64,000 nucleotides of DNA from an uncultured Pirellulaceae bacterium (GTDB taxonomy: Bacteria; Planctomycetota; Planctomycetia; Pirellulales; Pirellulaceae): positions 25,599 to 89,598 of the forward strand of contig CAJQPP010000013.1 in NCBI GenBank assembly GCA_905480235.1, written 5' to 3'. Positions 8,375 to 17,995 of this stretch are shown piece after piece (positions within the stretch are counted from its first letter, which is position 1; each line of letters begins with the position of its first letter). The notes below the pieces were generated by a model. That model saw only the letters and a list, made by a program, of their open reading frames with translations, had not been told where the DNA came from and did no database searches. The position numbers and the translations under genes are program-made.

Positions 8375-9634
8375 ATGAAATCGAACGTGTTCACAGGCAT
8401 CGCCCTACTTGTAGTTGCTGCTTGTTTTTCATCGTCACTCCAAGCCCAAGAGTCCGAATCGACAAATTGGAGTCAATGGCGTGGGCCTGCTCGAGACGGC
8501 AATTTCACGGGTGAGCCTTTGCCTGACAAACTAGACGATTCCACCCTCAAAAAGGCGTGGCGAAAAGAACTTGGTCCGAGTTATTCGGGTCCGATCGTGA
8601 CCGATGATCGTGTCTTTGTGACGGAAACCAAAGACAAAAAATACGAAGTCGTCACAGCCTTAGATCGCGAAACAGGCAAAGTAATGTGGGAGACTGAATG
8701 GAAAGGTTCCATGAAGGTTCCATTTTTCGCCGCCGAGAATGGAAGCTGGATTCGATCGACTCCCGCTTGGGACGACGGTCGTTTGTACGTGGCCGGTATC
8801 ACTGATGTCTTGGTTTGCCTTGATTCGGACACTGGCAAGATTCTGTGGAAGAAAGATTTCCCCGGAGAAACGGGTTCCAAAAAGCCTGACTTCGGTTGCG
8901 CCTCATCGCCAATGATTCTCGACGAAGCCCTTTACATGCAGGCTGGTGGCGCCCTCTACAAGCTAAACAAAAAGACCGGCGAAGTTATTTGGAGCGCCTT
9001 GTCCGATGGTGGTGGCATGATGGGCAGCGCTTTTGCTTCACCCACCGTGGCCGAACTAAACGGCGTTCAACAGTTGTTGGTTCAAACACGCTCGCACCTG
9101 AACGGTTTAGACCTGGAGACAGGCAAAGTTCTGTGGTCCCAGCCAGTGCCAAGTTTCCGTGGCATGAATATCCTCACGCCTCTTGTTCACGACAATAACG
9201 TCTTTACCAGCTCCTACCGAAATCACTCATACATGTATTCGCCAGTCAACAAAGGCGGTGAGTGGAACGTCGCCGAGAAATGGAAGGTGAAAAAGCCAGC
9301 ATACATGTCGACACCCGTCGTTAAAGACGGAAACGTTTACATGCATTTGCAAAATCAACGATTCACATGCATCGACTTGAACAATGGAGAGACTAAATGG
9401 ACCAGCGCCCCTTATGGGAAGTACTCCAGCATGATCATTCAGGGGGACAAAATTGTTGCCTTGGATCAACGTGGAGAGTTGGTCATGTTCCGGGCCAGTC
9501 CCGAAGAGTTCGAGCTGTTAAGTGAACACCGAGTCAGCGATGAAGAGACATGGGCTCACCTCGCAGCAAGTGGAGACGAGCTATTTGTACGCGAGCTGAA
9601 TGCCATAACGGCTTTCCAGTTCGATTCAAAATAG
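8375..9634 (+). CDS. Secreted PQQ-like beta-propeller repeat protein
   Basis: A 419-residue protein with a signal peptide (MKSNVFTGIALLVVAACFSS, cleavage probably after LQAQ). WSQWRGPARDGNF at the mature N-terminus is typical of the secreted planctomycete PQQ-like propellers. Repeated strand patterns such as VTALDRETGKVMWETEW, LDSDTGKILWKKDF and LDLETGKVLWSQPV show at least five or six propeller blades. No PQQ-dehydrogenase catalytic features were recognised, so it may be a binding or scaffold protein of the periplasm. The ATG at 8375 is chosen because the signal peptide begins there. A strong terminator follows. Confidence 0.85.
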   Translation: MKSNVFTGIALLVVAACFSSSLQAQESESTNWSQWRGPARDGNFTGEPLPDKLDDSTLKKAWRKELGPSYSGPIVTDDRVFVTETKDKKYEVVTALDRETGKVMWETEWKGSMKVPFFAAENGSWIRSTPAWDDGRLYVAGITDVLVCLDSDTGKILWKKDFPGETGSKKPDFGCASSPMILDEALYMQAGGALYKLNKKTGEVIWSALSDGGGMMGSAFASPTVAELNGVQQLLVQTRSHLNGLDLETGKVLWSQPVPSFRGMNILTPLVHDNNVFTSSYRNHSYMYSPVNKGGEWNVAEKWKVKKPAYMSTPVVKDGNVYMHLQNQRFTCIDLNNGETKWTSAPYGKYSSMIIQGDKIVALDQRGELVMFRASPEEFELLSEHRVSDEETWAHLAASGDELFVRELNAITAFQFDSK

Positions 9635-9670
9635 CAGCGGAGCCAGGTGGCTCTAAATACGAAATGCGTT

Positions 9671-9704
9671 CAGGCGGCCTCTCGAGGTCGCCTGTTCTTT
9701 TTTA
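9671..9704. terminator. Intrinsic terminator between convergent genes
   Basis: CAGGCGGCCTC and GAGGTCGCCTG form an 11-bp stem with one internal mismatch and a tight TC loop, followed by TTCTTTTTT. It closes the propeller-protein gene on the plus strand and lies about 30 bp before the end of the convergent lactone oxidase gene. Confidence 0.85.
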
Positions 9705-9733
9705 TGGCTGTCATGGTAGAAACCGAAACGCTC

Positions 9734-11164
9734 TCATCGAGTGCCCGTCGACGCCGCATGGCTAGTTTGATTGCTTAGCAGCACATTAGTTAGCCATTCG
9801 TTTGCGAACCGAGACTCCGGATCAAATTTCTGTACCACCGATCGAAACTCATCTAGGCGTGGATAAAGTTGTTGGTTGGCATCACGACCCAACGGATTAT
9901 ATTTCCCCCAATGACTACGGGCATGGAAATGATCGGCCATGTAGAGAGCTAAGAAATTCGCAAACCCAAAAAATCCCTGGCGACGCGTCGGCTTTTCAAA
10001 ACAGATCAGGCTAATGGCGTACCAATCCTGTAGGTCATTTTCGTTGACGGGACTCGTCATCGACACGAGTGTTTCGTCCGCCAGCACCCGGCGTATGCAA
10101 ATCGGATAGTGATGCTGGTAGATACCGTGACTGGATTCTGGGATCTTTTGCTGGAGATCGGAGGAAACAGCCTGCCCCCCGAAGACCTGAATAATCTGTT
10201 TAACGTGCTCGAGCGCCTTTTTAAGATCAGCTCGTCGCACGAAAACTTCAATTTCGATGTGCCGAAATATATCATGATCCATCGTTAACATTTTTTGCGA
10301 ATTGTCCACCACGCGCCAATTTTTAACAACTACCAAAGGTAAGACGGATTTAAAAAAAGACCGGATCAAGCCCTTCACGCGCATTATTCTCACCAGCACA
10401 AAGATAATTAGATGCAACGCCCAGTCGATACCAAGGTGCCAGTAAATGCGGTAAAGCGCTGCTAATTTACTCCGTGGCTGAGTCGTTTCCGTGCGATGTT
10501 GACCAAACCAGTGCCAGCTCCACGGCATCAGGTAAAACTGCTGCAACGGGTATTCGCTTTCCAACGCCAATACCTGTTCGAGTGTTTGGTAACGAGCAGA
10601 AAATTCAAGGACATTGTACGCTGGTCGTATCTCCATCTCGACTTCAACAATCACGCCCAACAAACCTAACGAGCAACGAGCTGCCGATAATTCCACACTG
10701 GGACCCCTGATCGTGCTGACCTTGGGTGCACCGGTCTCTTGGTCGAAATGCGCCACCCGCACGCTTCGTATGTACTGGGAAAGACTATTTTTACCTGAGC
10801 CGTGGGTTCCTGTGGCTGTCGCACCCGCCACCGTTTGCTCGTCGATCAAACCGGACGTCGGCAACGATTTACCCTGTTTGGAAAGTACCTCGGCTAAACC
10901 CTTGATCTGGCACCCCGCCCCGACGTGAACCGTATCATCCTGAGGACTGACGCGAACATCATTGAAATGCTTTACGTTTATCAACAGGCCATCCGTTTTT
11001 ATCGCATCACTCCATGCATGTCCGCTGGCAATGACGCGAACCTTGAGATCCTTGTGAGTCCGCAAAAGATCAAGCAACTCGGCTTCATCCCTTGGCTCGG
11101 CGTAAACAGCTGGGGTGAAACAAACATTGTTGCCAAAATTACTAACCTGCCTCTCTAGCATCAT
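9734..11164 (-). CDS. FAD-binding oxidoreductase, D-arabinono-1,4-lactone oxidase type
   Basis: A 476-residue VAO-family flavoenzyme. The FAD domain shows VRVIASGHAWSD (about residues 43-54), LPTSGLIDEQTVAGATATGTHGSG (the glycine-rich FAD loop) and SVELSAARCSLGLLGVIVEVE. The C-terminal half carries the ALO-type region with HWGKYN near the end. The family oxidises aldonolactones or related sugar acids using O2. No signal peptide was seen. The first two codons are both ATG, so the start is 11164 or 11161. The gene stands alone, 55 nt downstream of the DUF1570 gene on the same strand. Confidence 0.85.
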   Translation of the reverse strand: MMLERQVSNFGNNVCFTPAVYAEPRDEAELLDLLRTHKDLKVRVIASGHAWSDAIKTDGLLINVKHFNDVRVSPQDDTVHVGAGCQIKGLAEVLSKQGKSLPTSGLIDEQTVAGATATGTHGSGKNSLSQYIRSVRVAHFDQETGAPKVSTIRGPSVELSAARCSLGLLGVIVEVEMEIRPAYNVLEFSARYQTLEQVLALESEYPLQQFYLMPWSWHWFGQHRTETTQPRSKLAALYRIYWHLGIDWALHLIIFVLVRIMRVKGLIRSFFKSVLPLVVVKNWRVVDNSQKMLTMDHDIFRHIEIEVFVRRADLKKALEHVKQIIQVFGGQAVSSDLQQKIPESSHGIYQHHYPICIRRVLADETLVSMTSPVNENDLQDWYAISLICFEKPTRRQGFFGFANFLALYMADHFHARSHWGKYNPLGRDANQQLYPRLDEFRSVVQKFDPESRFANEWLTNVLLSNQTSHAASTGTR

Positions 11165-11219
11165 TTCCTATTTCGATAAGAACTTATTTTTATATTCACT
11201 CAGCTTGGCCCTGTTCCGC

Positions 11220-13079
11220 CTATTGCAGTATCTGCAATTGCGGGCGTTCCCGCTGCAATCTCTCAACGCCTGCAGAGGTCACCTTACTTAGTCTTAGATC
11301 GACTAGTTTGAGCTTTGGCAATTTGGCGAGCTGCGGAATGCTCGCGTCAGAAACCGCCGTGTCGGCCAGCCAAAGAATTTGCAGCTCCGTCATGCTGGTT
11401 AGCTTTTCGATTCCCGCATCCGTTATCTGGGTATTTGCTAAATCCAGTTCCTGCAAACCGGTCAAAGCAACGATGTCATTTAAGCCTTTGTCGGTAACCC
11501 GGGTAGCGTCCAGAAATAGTCTGCTCAAGACCGACATGCCTCGCAAATTTTCCAACGCCTTGTCTGAAATCGGGTTGTTCGACAGTTCCAACCATTGCAA
11601 ATTCCGGAAGCCCTTTAGGCGAGTGATATCTTTATCCTGCAAACCACCGCGACCCAGTGCGAGAACGTCGGGATTTTCGCGGGCTAGGTAACGAGCGAAC
11701 TCTTCGCGATCAAAACCCAAGTACTCCTGATAGGCCCGGTCCAATTGATCCAACGCCAACGTTCGCTCAGCCAGTGTGCTTTTGAACCGGCGATCCTTGT
11801 AGAATTCTTTGATAAGACGAAGAAAACCATCTCGGTGCTTGCCTGCCTCGCCGTTCATTAAATATTGACTAACACCGCTGGCTTGCGTGTAGAGTCGTTT
11901 TATATCCGCGTTGCTTTGCAGATCGTCACGGCCCATCGCATCCAGTTCGATCATGGGGATAAAATAGCCTTCTCTTTGGTTTCGCAGGCGCGCATATTGC
12001 AATCGAGTCGCGTCAAAGCCCCCCAACGTAACGTAGTGATTGCGTTCCAGCATCGATTCAAAATACATGGCGATGCCTTCTACCCACCAAGCATGGCCGC
12101 GGTCTCCCACACTTTTATTGACCCCTGCATTTTCCTGTAACAGTTGATGAATAATTTCGTGGCGCCAAGTTTCGATTGGCGGCTCTGCGTCCCAATAAAA
12201 GAAACTGGCTCGCTTGCCTTCTGCGTAATAACCGGAAGAGATAGCAATGTTATCGACCGCCGCTAAATCCGTTACGTATTGTTGTTTGTCGCGAAACAGA
12301 ATGACTTGGTATTGCTTGCTGCTCGACTTGTCCGCACCATCTCCCGCCAACCAGCGCTGGATTTGCCGGGCATTGCTCCAATAATCAAAAAACACCTGCC
12401 GCCATACCCAATAGGTATTTTCCAACTCCTCCGCCAAAGCGACCCCCGCATCCTCGCCCGCTGCCGAATAAACTTTAAAGTGCGGTGAGTTGATCTCCCA
12501 AAACGTTCCCTTCTCCCAACCCATAATTTTTTGCCGGGTGCGCGATAATCGAGCCGTAATCGGCTTGGCGGATCGCACCCAACCAAGGGTCGGATTTTCG
12601 CGAAAGCCCAGCGCCTTGCGGGCAGCACGATGATCTGGATCATAAACCAGCGTCTCGTGCAGCCACTGATAAGACTCGGGACCGCGTTCATTGTCGGCTG
12701 CCAATTTTGCCAGCTCGAACAGCCGCTCGGCGTGCTCCTGTTTGATGATTTTCAGCCGCCGCTGAAAGCTTTTTTGTAGCTCGCTCGCGGTCGACTCATC
12801 CAGTTTAGATAGCCGGGATGGCGGTCGAAAAATGTACTGTCGATTAGGATCGCGAAGAATATCCCAAGATTTGGCTTCCGCTGCTTCAGCGGGCATCTGC
12901 TGGTCGTTACAGGTTTTCACCAGCTCTTGGATTTGGTCACGCAAAACAGCTCGAGAGTCTGCATAAAGCTGATTAAAATCAGGGCTTTGGACAGGCGCGG
13001 AGGTCTGTCGAGCAGCGACATTTGGGGCCGCCATACTCGCTAGGCACAAAAGCCAAAAGAGTCGGTACGTAGTGATCAT
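11220..13079 (-). CDS. Secreted DUF1570-type metalloprotease-like protein with leucine-rich repeats
   Basis: About 619 residues with an N-terminal signal peptide (YRLFWLLCLASMAAPNVA). The middle carries TWRHEIIHQLLQ around residue 305, an HExxH zinc-protease motif, followed by HAWWVEGIAMYFES, where the glutamate would be the third ligand; this is the DUF1570/gluzincin pattern. From about residue 470 to the end there are roughly five leucine-rich repeats (LQWLELSNNPISDKALENL, LQELDLANTQITDAGIEKL). ATG at 13079 is chosen since the signal peptide begins there; an in-frame start at 13202 would put 41 residues before it. Substrate unknown; the LRR part may bind a protein partner. Confidence 0.8.
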   Translation of the reverse strand: MITTYRLFWLLCLASMAAPNVAARQTSAPVQSPDFNQLYADSRAVLRDQIQELVKTCNDQQMPAEAAEAKSWDILRDPNRQYIFRPPSRLSKLDESTASELQKSFQRRLKIIKQEHAERLFELAKLAADNERGPESYQWLHETLVYDPDHRAARKALGFRENPTLGWVRSAKPITARLSRTRQKIMGWEKGTFWEINSPHFKVYSAAGEDAGVALAEELENTYWVWRQVFFDYWSNARQIQRWLAGDGADKSSSKQYQVILFRDKQQYVTDLAAVDNIAISSGYYAEGKRASFFYWDAEPPIETWRHEIIHQLLQENAGVNKSVGDRGHAWWVEGIAMYFESMLERNHYVTLGGFDATRLQYARLRNQREGYFIPMIELDAMGRDDLQSNADIKRLYTQASGVSQYLMNGEAGKHRDGFLRLIKEFYKDRRFKSTLAERTLALDQLDRAYQEYLGFDREEFARYLARENPDVLALGRGGLQDKDITRLKGFRNLQWLELSNNPISDKALENLRGMSVLSRLFLDATRVTDKGLNDIVALTGLQELDLANTQITDAGIEKLTSMTELQILWLADTAVSDASIPQLAKLPKLKLVDLRLSKVTSAGVERLQRERPQLQILQ

Positions 13080-13276
13080 GAATCCTGTAAAGCTGATTAA
13101 TCGACCCCCCGCCCCATTGTACCAAGGCGGGCTGATTAACGTATACCAAGTGCGATGCCGGCCTGTGACGGTTTTAGGGGGCCTATTCGGCGCGAAAAAC
13201 AAACTTCTTGATTTCTACGTGTCCGTCGATGTTGACCATAAATATCCGCGAGCTTAGAATCCCTATCCCGACGATG

Positions 13277-13350
13277 GTGGTTGTAGCTCAGTTGGTTAGA
13301 GCATCGGATTGTGATTCCGAGGGTCGGGGGTTCGAGTCCCCTCAACCACC
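13277..13350 (+). tRNA. tRNA-His (anticodon GTG)
   Basis: Full cloverleaf read by eye: acceptor GTGGTTG/CAACCAC with the extra G at 13276 opposite discriminator C at 13350 (the G-1:C73 pair of bacterial tRNA-His), D-arm TAGCTCAGTTGGTTAGAGC, anticodon GTG at 13311-13313 in loop TTGTGAT, and T-arm GGGGGTTCGAGTCCCC. No CCA is encoded. Confidence 0.95.
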
Positions 13351-13367
13351 CTGTAAAACGCGAGTCT

Positions 13368-13890
13368 CTATACCGCGGATGGGTCAATGTTACCAAAACG
13401 ATTACCTGGATGGTAAATCGACCAAAGCACCTCGACGGTTTCGTCGGATTCTATGCCGACATAAAACCGCATGCTCGTATCGATCGACGAATGCCGTATT
13501 AAGGTTTTGAGAAACGCTGGCATTACCTTTTGAGAATTTCTGGCTCGAAAAAGCCGACGGAAATCCGACCCTCTCGGTTAGCGGCCACAACTCCCGACGC
13601 TCAACCGATGCGGATTAACCTCTTTTTAACCGCGTTTACCCCCAACCGTGGAGCACCCTCGACCGCTGGCAACGGATTAAAAACGAACCCGTTCCGATTA
13701 CCTGGTGGGATGGTTTCCAGCAATTCGGCAAACTCGGGCGCCACTGGTAGGATCTCGCGGCGATCGCTCTTTTGTTTATTTGCTGGAATATTAAACGCGG
13801 GGAATCGAACGCTGTAATCCACCATGATTCGATCTAGGTCGTCCCAGGATAGATCGTGCGATTCGATCCTAAGTGCCAGATGTCCTCATC
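13368..13890 (-). pseudogene. Tyrosine recombinase (phage-type integrase) remnant beside tRNA-His
   Basis: The minus strand encodes the catalytic half of a planctomycete-type tyrosine recombinase broken into pieces. One frame gives ALRIESHDLSWDD (first catalytic arginine) and QKSDRREILPVAPEFAELLE (the lysine region), then hits a TGA at 13601. The same frame continues with ASGVVAANRE. After a frameshift near 13545-13560, another frame gives DFRRLFRARNSQKVMPAF, LIRHSSIDTSMRFYVGIES (second histidine and the catalytic tyrosine) and ETVEVLW to a TAG at 13368. The N-terminal half is missing. The fragment lies 18 bp after tRNA-His, a usual integration target, so it is probably the scar of an integrated element. 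Confidence 0.75.
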
Positions 13891-13954
13891 TCCTATCGTG
13901 TTTCGACCGCTCGGCAGATCGCCCGTACCGCATATTGCGTATCATTTGCATTAT

Positions 13955-15787
13955 TTACTGCGCGTAATAGACGTTCCTGATTTCTATTTTAGCATCGCTC
14001 ATTCCATTGCTCCCGCGAACAAACAACAGACTCGTCACGTCCGTCAAATTGGCCGATTGATCCATATCCGCGAGCGGGACGACGTAGGATTTCCAAGTCT
14101 CGCTTAATTGATACTTACCGCCTGGTTGAAATGTCACGCCATTATTGGTTTGGTTACCTGCCGTATACAAACCTGTTTGAAACCCGATTTGGAATTCTGC
14201 ATCGGGCGTGCCCTTAATGTCGAAATGCAATTGACCTTGTGAAAACTCCGACAGATTTTCGCCTTTGCCATCGGCTTGTATCTCCAAAGCGCAGCCCCAC
14301 CATTTGTTTTCATTGTCTCCCATGACGACATTCCAATGACCATCTTCGGTAAGTGAGCATTGACAGGTGCCTTCCCAAATATTGGCCTTCAGTCGCTCGC
14401 TGGGAAACGTTGCCGAAGCTGTTTGCGGGGGCAGTGAATCGTTGCACAAGACTCGATAATGGTCTTCCTGAATCGGTTGGCCGGCGACGTGATCCGGGTT
14501 GACGGTTTCGATGAATTGATTCACCGGTTGGGAGGAAATATCCAAGATTTTCTTCATCACTACATTGATATCACCATCATGGGTTTTTTTGACCGGAGCT
14601 GCGCCGCGTTTTAGCGCTGACAAACCGGCACGATCCACTTGATCCCAAATCGCGAATTTTGCCTTGCCGTCGACCGTAAAGATGCCGAAATGATTTTCTG
14701 ATCCCGCTTGATTACCAGCATCCTTCCACGGCTCGTCGAAAGCCTCAAAGAAAAAACAACTGACGCCTGCTTTATCACTCCATTGTCGCATGCCGTCATA
14801 ATATCGCTTCTGCTTGTATTCATCGGCAGCTCCGGAGCCCTTCTCTCCGTAAAGCCCGTTGTCATTCGTGGACCAACCCGTCTCACCAATATGTACTGGT
14901 TTTTGGGGATCAACGTCATGTACAAATGCCCTGGTTTTTTCGTATTGCTCGATCGCGTAAGCGATCGCGCGATCCATGGCTCGATCAGCTTTTGCCTGTC
15001 GAGAGGCATCCTTTCCCGTGTCCGGTGATTGCCAGTACTCGGCATTGTAATGGCTATCGTGAAAGGGATACGTGTGTAACGAGACGTAGTCAACCGCGCG
15101 GATTAACTGTTTCAACTCTTCCGTTTGATACCCGATATCCCCACCCCCCCAAGACGCGAAATTATCAGAGCTGGTTATCCAAAGATCGCTTGGCAAGTCG
15201 CCTTGTTTCTTAAGTTTTTGCAGATACTGAACCCACTTCAAAATTACTGCCGGTCGTACGAAATAACTTGCGGCCCAATTAACCATCGCCTCATTACCCA
15301 CGGCAATGACTTTCACCGATTCGGGATATTGCTTGGCCAAGCGAACCGCCGTTTCGATTTCGGCTGTGTTCTCGATTTCGTCTTCCACCTCATGATTAGG
15401 TGCATCTGTCCAGGCACCTTCACAATCGATCCACACGCCCAACATGACGTACATTTCAAATTTTGGATCCTCGGCCCTCAACTGGTTGATTGCTTTCAGC
15501 AAGTTTTCAGCGTGGGCATTTTTTTGCGTCTTATAGGTTCGCAAAACTTTAATCCCCAGCGCAGACAAAATTCGCAAATCTTCTTTGAGTTCATTGACCG
15601 TGGGAACCTTCTCTTGAGAGACATGCCGGAACCCGCCAAACGAAATTGCCGCATAATCCGGATTTCCCAAGAGCTGCGCGGCGGTCACAGGGGTCGCGCC
15701 CACTTGAGCGGCAACACCCGACGGCAACATCAGCACGAACGCGATAAAGAAACAAATTCTGAACAAAGCACGATCTCCCTCAAGCAT
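13955..15787 (-). CDS. Secreted GH17-like beta-glucanase with C-terminal beta-sandwich domain
   Basis: A 610-residue protein with a signal peptide (FFIAFVLMLPSGVAAQ). The (beta/alpha)8 part (about residues 40-385) resembles glycoside hydrolase family 17: YAAISFGGFR at strand 1, VIAVGNEAM with the likely acid/base Glu166, VDYVSLHTYPF, and VHIGETGWS with the likely nucleophile Glu302, then SCFFFEAFDEPWK. The C-terminal 170 residues (from about 440) look like a carbohydrate-binding jelly roll. GH17 enzymes cleave or transfer beta-1,3-glucan such as laminarin, a common substrate for marine planctomycetes; this use is inference. It is monocistronic. Confidence 0.8.
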   Translation of the reverse strand: MLEGDRALFRICFFIAFVLMLPSGVAAQVGATPVTAAQLLGNPDYAAISFGGFRHVSQEKVPTVNELKEDLRILSALGIKVLRTYKTQKNAHAENLLKAINQLRAEDPKFEMYVMLGVWIDCEGAWTDAPNHEVEDEIENTAEIETAVRLAKQYPESVKVIAVGNEAMVNWAASYFVRPAVILKWVQYLQKLKKQGDLPSDLWITSSDNFASWGGGDIGYQTEELKQLIRAVDYVSLHTYPFHDSHYNAEYWQSPDTGKDASRQAKADRAMDRAIAYAIEQYEKTRAFVHDVDPQKPVHIGETGWSTNDNGLYGEKGSGAADEYKQKRYYDGMRQWSDKAGVSCFFFEAFDEPWKDAGNQAGSENHFGIFTVDGKAKFAIWDQVDRAGLSALKRGAAPVKKTHDGDINVVMKKILDISSQPVNQFIETVNPDHVAGQPIQEDHYRVLCNDSLPPQTASATFPSERLKANIWEGTCQCSLTEDGHWNVVMGDNENKWWGCALEIQADGKGENLSEFSQGQLHFDIKGTPDAEFQIGFQTGLYTAGNQTNNGVTFQPGGKYQLSETWKSYVVPLADMDQSANLTDVTSLLFVRGSNGMSDAKIEIRNVYYAQ

Positions 15788-16411
15788 CGAAAATCTTCAT
15801 CGGCAAAAGTTAACCGATGGATAATGTCAGCCAGTGAAATGGAACTAACAAATACACGCCTCCATATTAATTGATTCTGGCGAGAGTCTGTAGAACATCT
15901 TGGTTTTGGGAGAGGCGCGATACCCGGCTCATGATCATCGCAAGCTGGCGTCGCTTATCCGGTCGCAGCGACCAAGGTATCTTTAGGTGCCTTGCGCTCG
16001 TTTCTATTGAGATTGAGGTGCATCCTCTCAAGCAAAAGAACGGTTCAATAAACTGCCGTTTAAATCGTTCGCTTCGTTTAGTTTGGGCTGACTTAACCGC
16101 CTTTTCGGCATTAGGACTTTACACTTCAAAAACGCTGTATTATCGTGCGGTTGTTCTCTAAGAGAACTTTTCCGAGGCATAGCCAGCTTGATGGGACTTT
16201 AAACGTGTCGTTTTCGTCCCTCGAAAAAATTTGTCGCAGTTGCTGATAACCGCGTCAATGTCTTTGCCAGCCAAGCTCGGGGCATCGTTGATTGTCTTTC
16301 GTTGCGCCCCTGAAGTTATCGTCACCTTGTCAGGTCGATGGTCTCTGAGCATGCGTTTCGAATAGCAACTTAATTGCTTGTTTCAGTTCTTGGCTAAAAG
16401 GAAATTGCGCT
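15788..16411. other. 624-bp intergenic region between divergent genes
   Basis: No convincing gene was found in it. It should hold the promoters of the GH17 gene (minus) and the DUF1559 gene (plus). A perfect inverted repeat GTTCTC-TAA-GAGAAC at 16153-16167, followed by TTTT, could be a terminator or an operator. AAAGGA at 16398-16403 is the ribosome-binding site of the DUF1559 gene. Confidence 0.5.
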
Positions 16412-17488
16412 ATGCGTACCAAATCTGCTAACCCCAATCGGGGCCCTCGACAGGCGTTCACATTAATCGAGTTGCTCGTTGTCATTGCCATTATCGGCAT
16501 TTTGGTCAGCCTGCTCTTACCGGCCGTTCAACAGGTCCGGGAAGCAGCACGCCGAATTCAGTGCGCGAATAATCTCAAACAAATGGGATTGGCCGCCGCA
16601 AACTACGAGTCCGCTTTTTCAAAGTTTCCCGCGCTTTCACTCTTCCCAACGGAGACCCCCGGCGGGATACCGTACAGCACATCGGATTCTCGCAATGGCT
16701 GGTCGGTTCATGCTCAATTGTTACCGTACCTGGAGCAGGGCAACTTGGAATCCAAGATTAATTTCGACTGGGGCTACAAAGACCATCCCCAGATTAGTGT
16801 GAACGGCGAGTTCGCGCAAATCACCCGATTCCGAATTCCCACCTACCTTTGCCCTAGTGAGATCAAAGACGAACGCCGCGGAGAAGGAACGGACGAAGAA
16901 AACTACCCGTTAAACTACGGTGCCAATGCCGGAATCTGGTTTGTTTACGATCCCCTGGACGCGCGGGATGGCGAGGGTGCCTTCCGGACTGGAAAGAGAA
17001 CTCGCGTTGCCGAGTTTACCGACGGAACAAGCAATACGGCGATGTTCTCGGAAGTGAAGGCTTACACTCCCTACTTCCGAAACGCGGGCAATGATCCCGG
17101 CACTTTAGAAGGGCTTCAAGATGGATCGTTAACGCCCGCCGATTTGATCGCCTTAGGCGGGGACTTCAAAACCAACTCCGGCCATACCGAGTGGTGTGAC
17201 GGCAGAAGCCACCAATCTGGTTTTACTGCCTTTTACCCACCTAACACTCAGGTTCCCTATACCGTCGGTGGTACCACATACGACATTGACTGGACTAACT
17301 GGCAAGAAGGAAAAGCTTCGTCGGGAAATAACACATTCGCGGCGGTTACTTCGCGAAGTTACCACGGAACGGGAGTGAACATGTGCCGCGTAGATGGATC
17401 TGTGCAATTCATCTCCAACGATATCGACCCTTTAGCTTGGCGATCGTTAGCCACTCGAAAAGGCGGTGAGGTGCTTGTGTTGGAGTAG
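16412..17488 (+). CDS. DUF1559 type II secretion/pseudopilin-like protein
   Basis: A 358-residue protein of the large planctomycete DUF1559 family. The prepilin-type N-terminus is clear: a short basic leader, then RQAFTLIELLVVIAIIGI with glutamate at +5 of the expected cleavage site, then LLPAVQQVREAARRIQC. The rest shows the family hallmarks NNLKQMGLAAANYES, LPYLEQGN, VAEFTDGTSNTAMFSE and SYHGTGVNMCRVDGSV near the end. It is probably processed by a prepilin peptidase and exported as a pseudopilin-like surface or secretion component. AAAGGA precedes the ATG. A strong terminator follows, so it is monocistronic. Confidence 0.92.
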   Translation: MRTKSANPNRGPRQAFTLIELLVVIAIIGILVSLLLPAVQQVREAARRIQCANNLKQMGLAAANYESAFSKFPALSLFPTETPGGIPYSTSDSRNGWSVHAQLLPYLEQGNLESKINFDWGYKDHPQISVNGEFAQITRFRIPTYLCPSEIKDERRGEGTDEENYPLNYGANAGIWFVYDPLDARDGEGAFRTGKRTRVAEFTDGTSNTAMFSEVKAYTPYFRNAGNDPGTLEGLQDGSLTPADLIALGGDFKTNSGHTEWCDGRSHQSGFTAFYPPNTQVPYTVGGTTYDIDWTNWQEGKASSGNNTFAAVTSRSYHGTGVNMCRVDGSVQFISNDIDPLAWRSLATRKGGEVLVLE

Positions 17489-17514
17489 TCTTCTCATTGG
17501 ACGATAAAGCAACT

Positions 17515-17559
17515 AAAGTGAGGAGAGAGCAGCGAATGCCTCTCTTCGCTTTATTTTTT
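17515..17559 (+). terminator. Intrinsic terminator after the DUF1559 gene
   Basis: A 13-bp stem with two G-U-type pairs (left arm 17515-17527, right arm 17540-17552) is followed by ATTTTTT. It starts 26 bp after the stop codon. Confidence 0.85.
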
Positions 17560-17593
17560 GGCTGCGTTACTTCCCTGTCGACAAGATTTCAAA

Positions 17594-17785
17594 ATGAGTG
17601 ACCCCGACAACTCAAATCAGCCGACCGAGATAGGCTCCTTGTCAGCGGAAACAGCGGCTCAATTACCGAAAATTGTCAGCTTCGATACGCTGTCACGGTG
17701 CGGCGATGAAATCTGGATCGAAAACAACGGGCAAATCTACCGCCTGCGAAGGACTAAACAGGGCAAGTTGATCCTTACGAAATAG
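17594..17785 (+). CDS. hemP: Hemin uptake protein HemP
   Basis: A 63-residue protein whose C-terminal 35 residues match HemP: FDTLSRCGDEIWIENNGQIY followed by RLRRTKQGKLILTK. HemP is a small cytoplasmic protein associated with haem uptake loci and, in proteobacteria, with regulation of haem-uptake genes. Here no haem receptor or transporter lies next to it; the neighbours are a DUF1559 gene and an ABC exporter. ATG at 17594 is used; an in-frame start at 17558 lies upstream. Confidence 0.8.
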   Translation: MSDPDNSNQPTEIGSLSAETAAQLPKIVSFDTLSRCGDEIWIENNGQIYRLRRTKQGKLILTK

Positions 17786-17995
17786 CCGGGTTTACAAAAC
17801 GGCTGGCCAATACCGCTGCAAACACGCGAAACATCTTTCATCAAGCCCGTCGACGTCGCAGTGGGAATTCGCAGGTCAATTTCTCACCGCTGGATCCCAA
17901 AAGCGGTTAGAATTGGCAACCTTTGACGCCGCGAGCCAACAACGGCTTTTTTCAGCCGCTGCTTGAGTTGTCCCTCCACCGCCCAGGGCCTATCC

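Noticed and set aside
15871..16161. A 96-codon plus-strand frame in the GH17-DUF1559 intergenic region.
   Set aside because: No ribosome-binding site, atypical composition (many Arg, Trp and Cys) and no domain.
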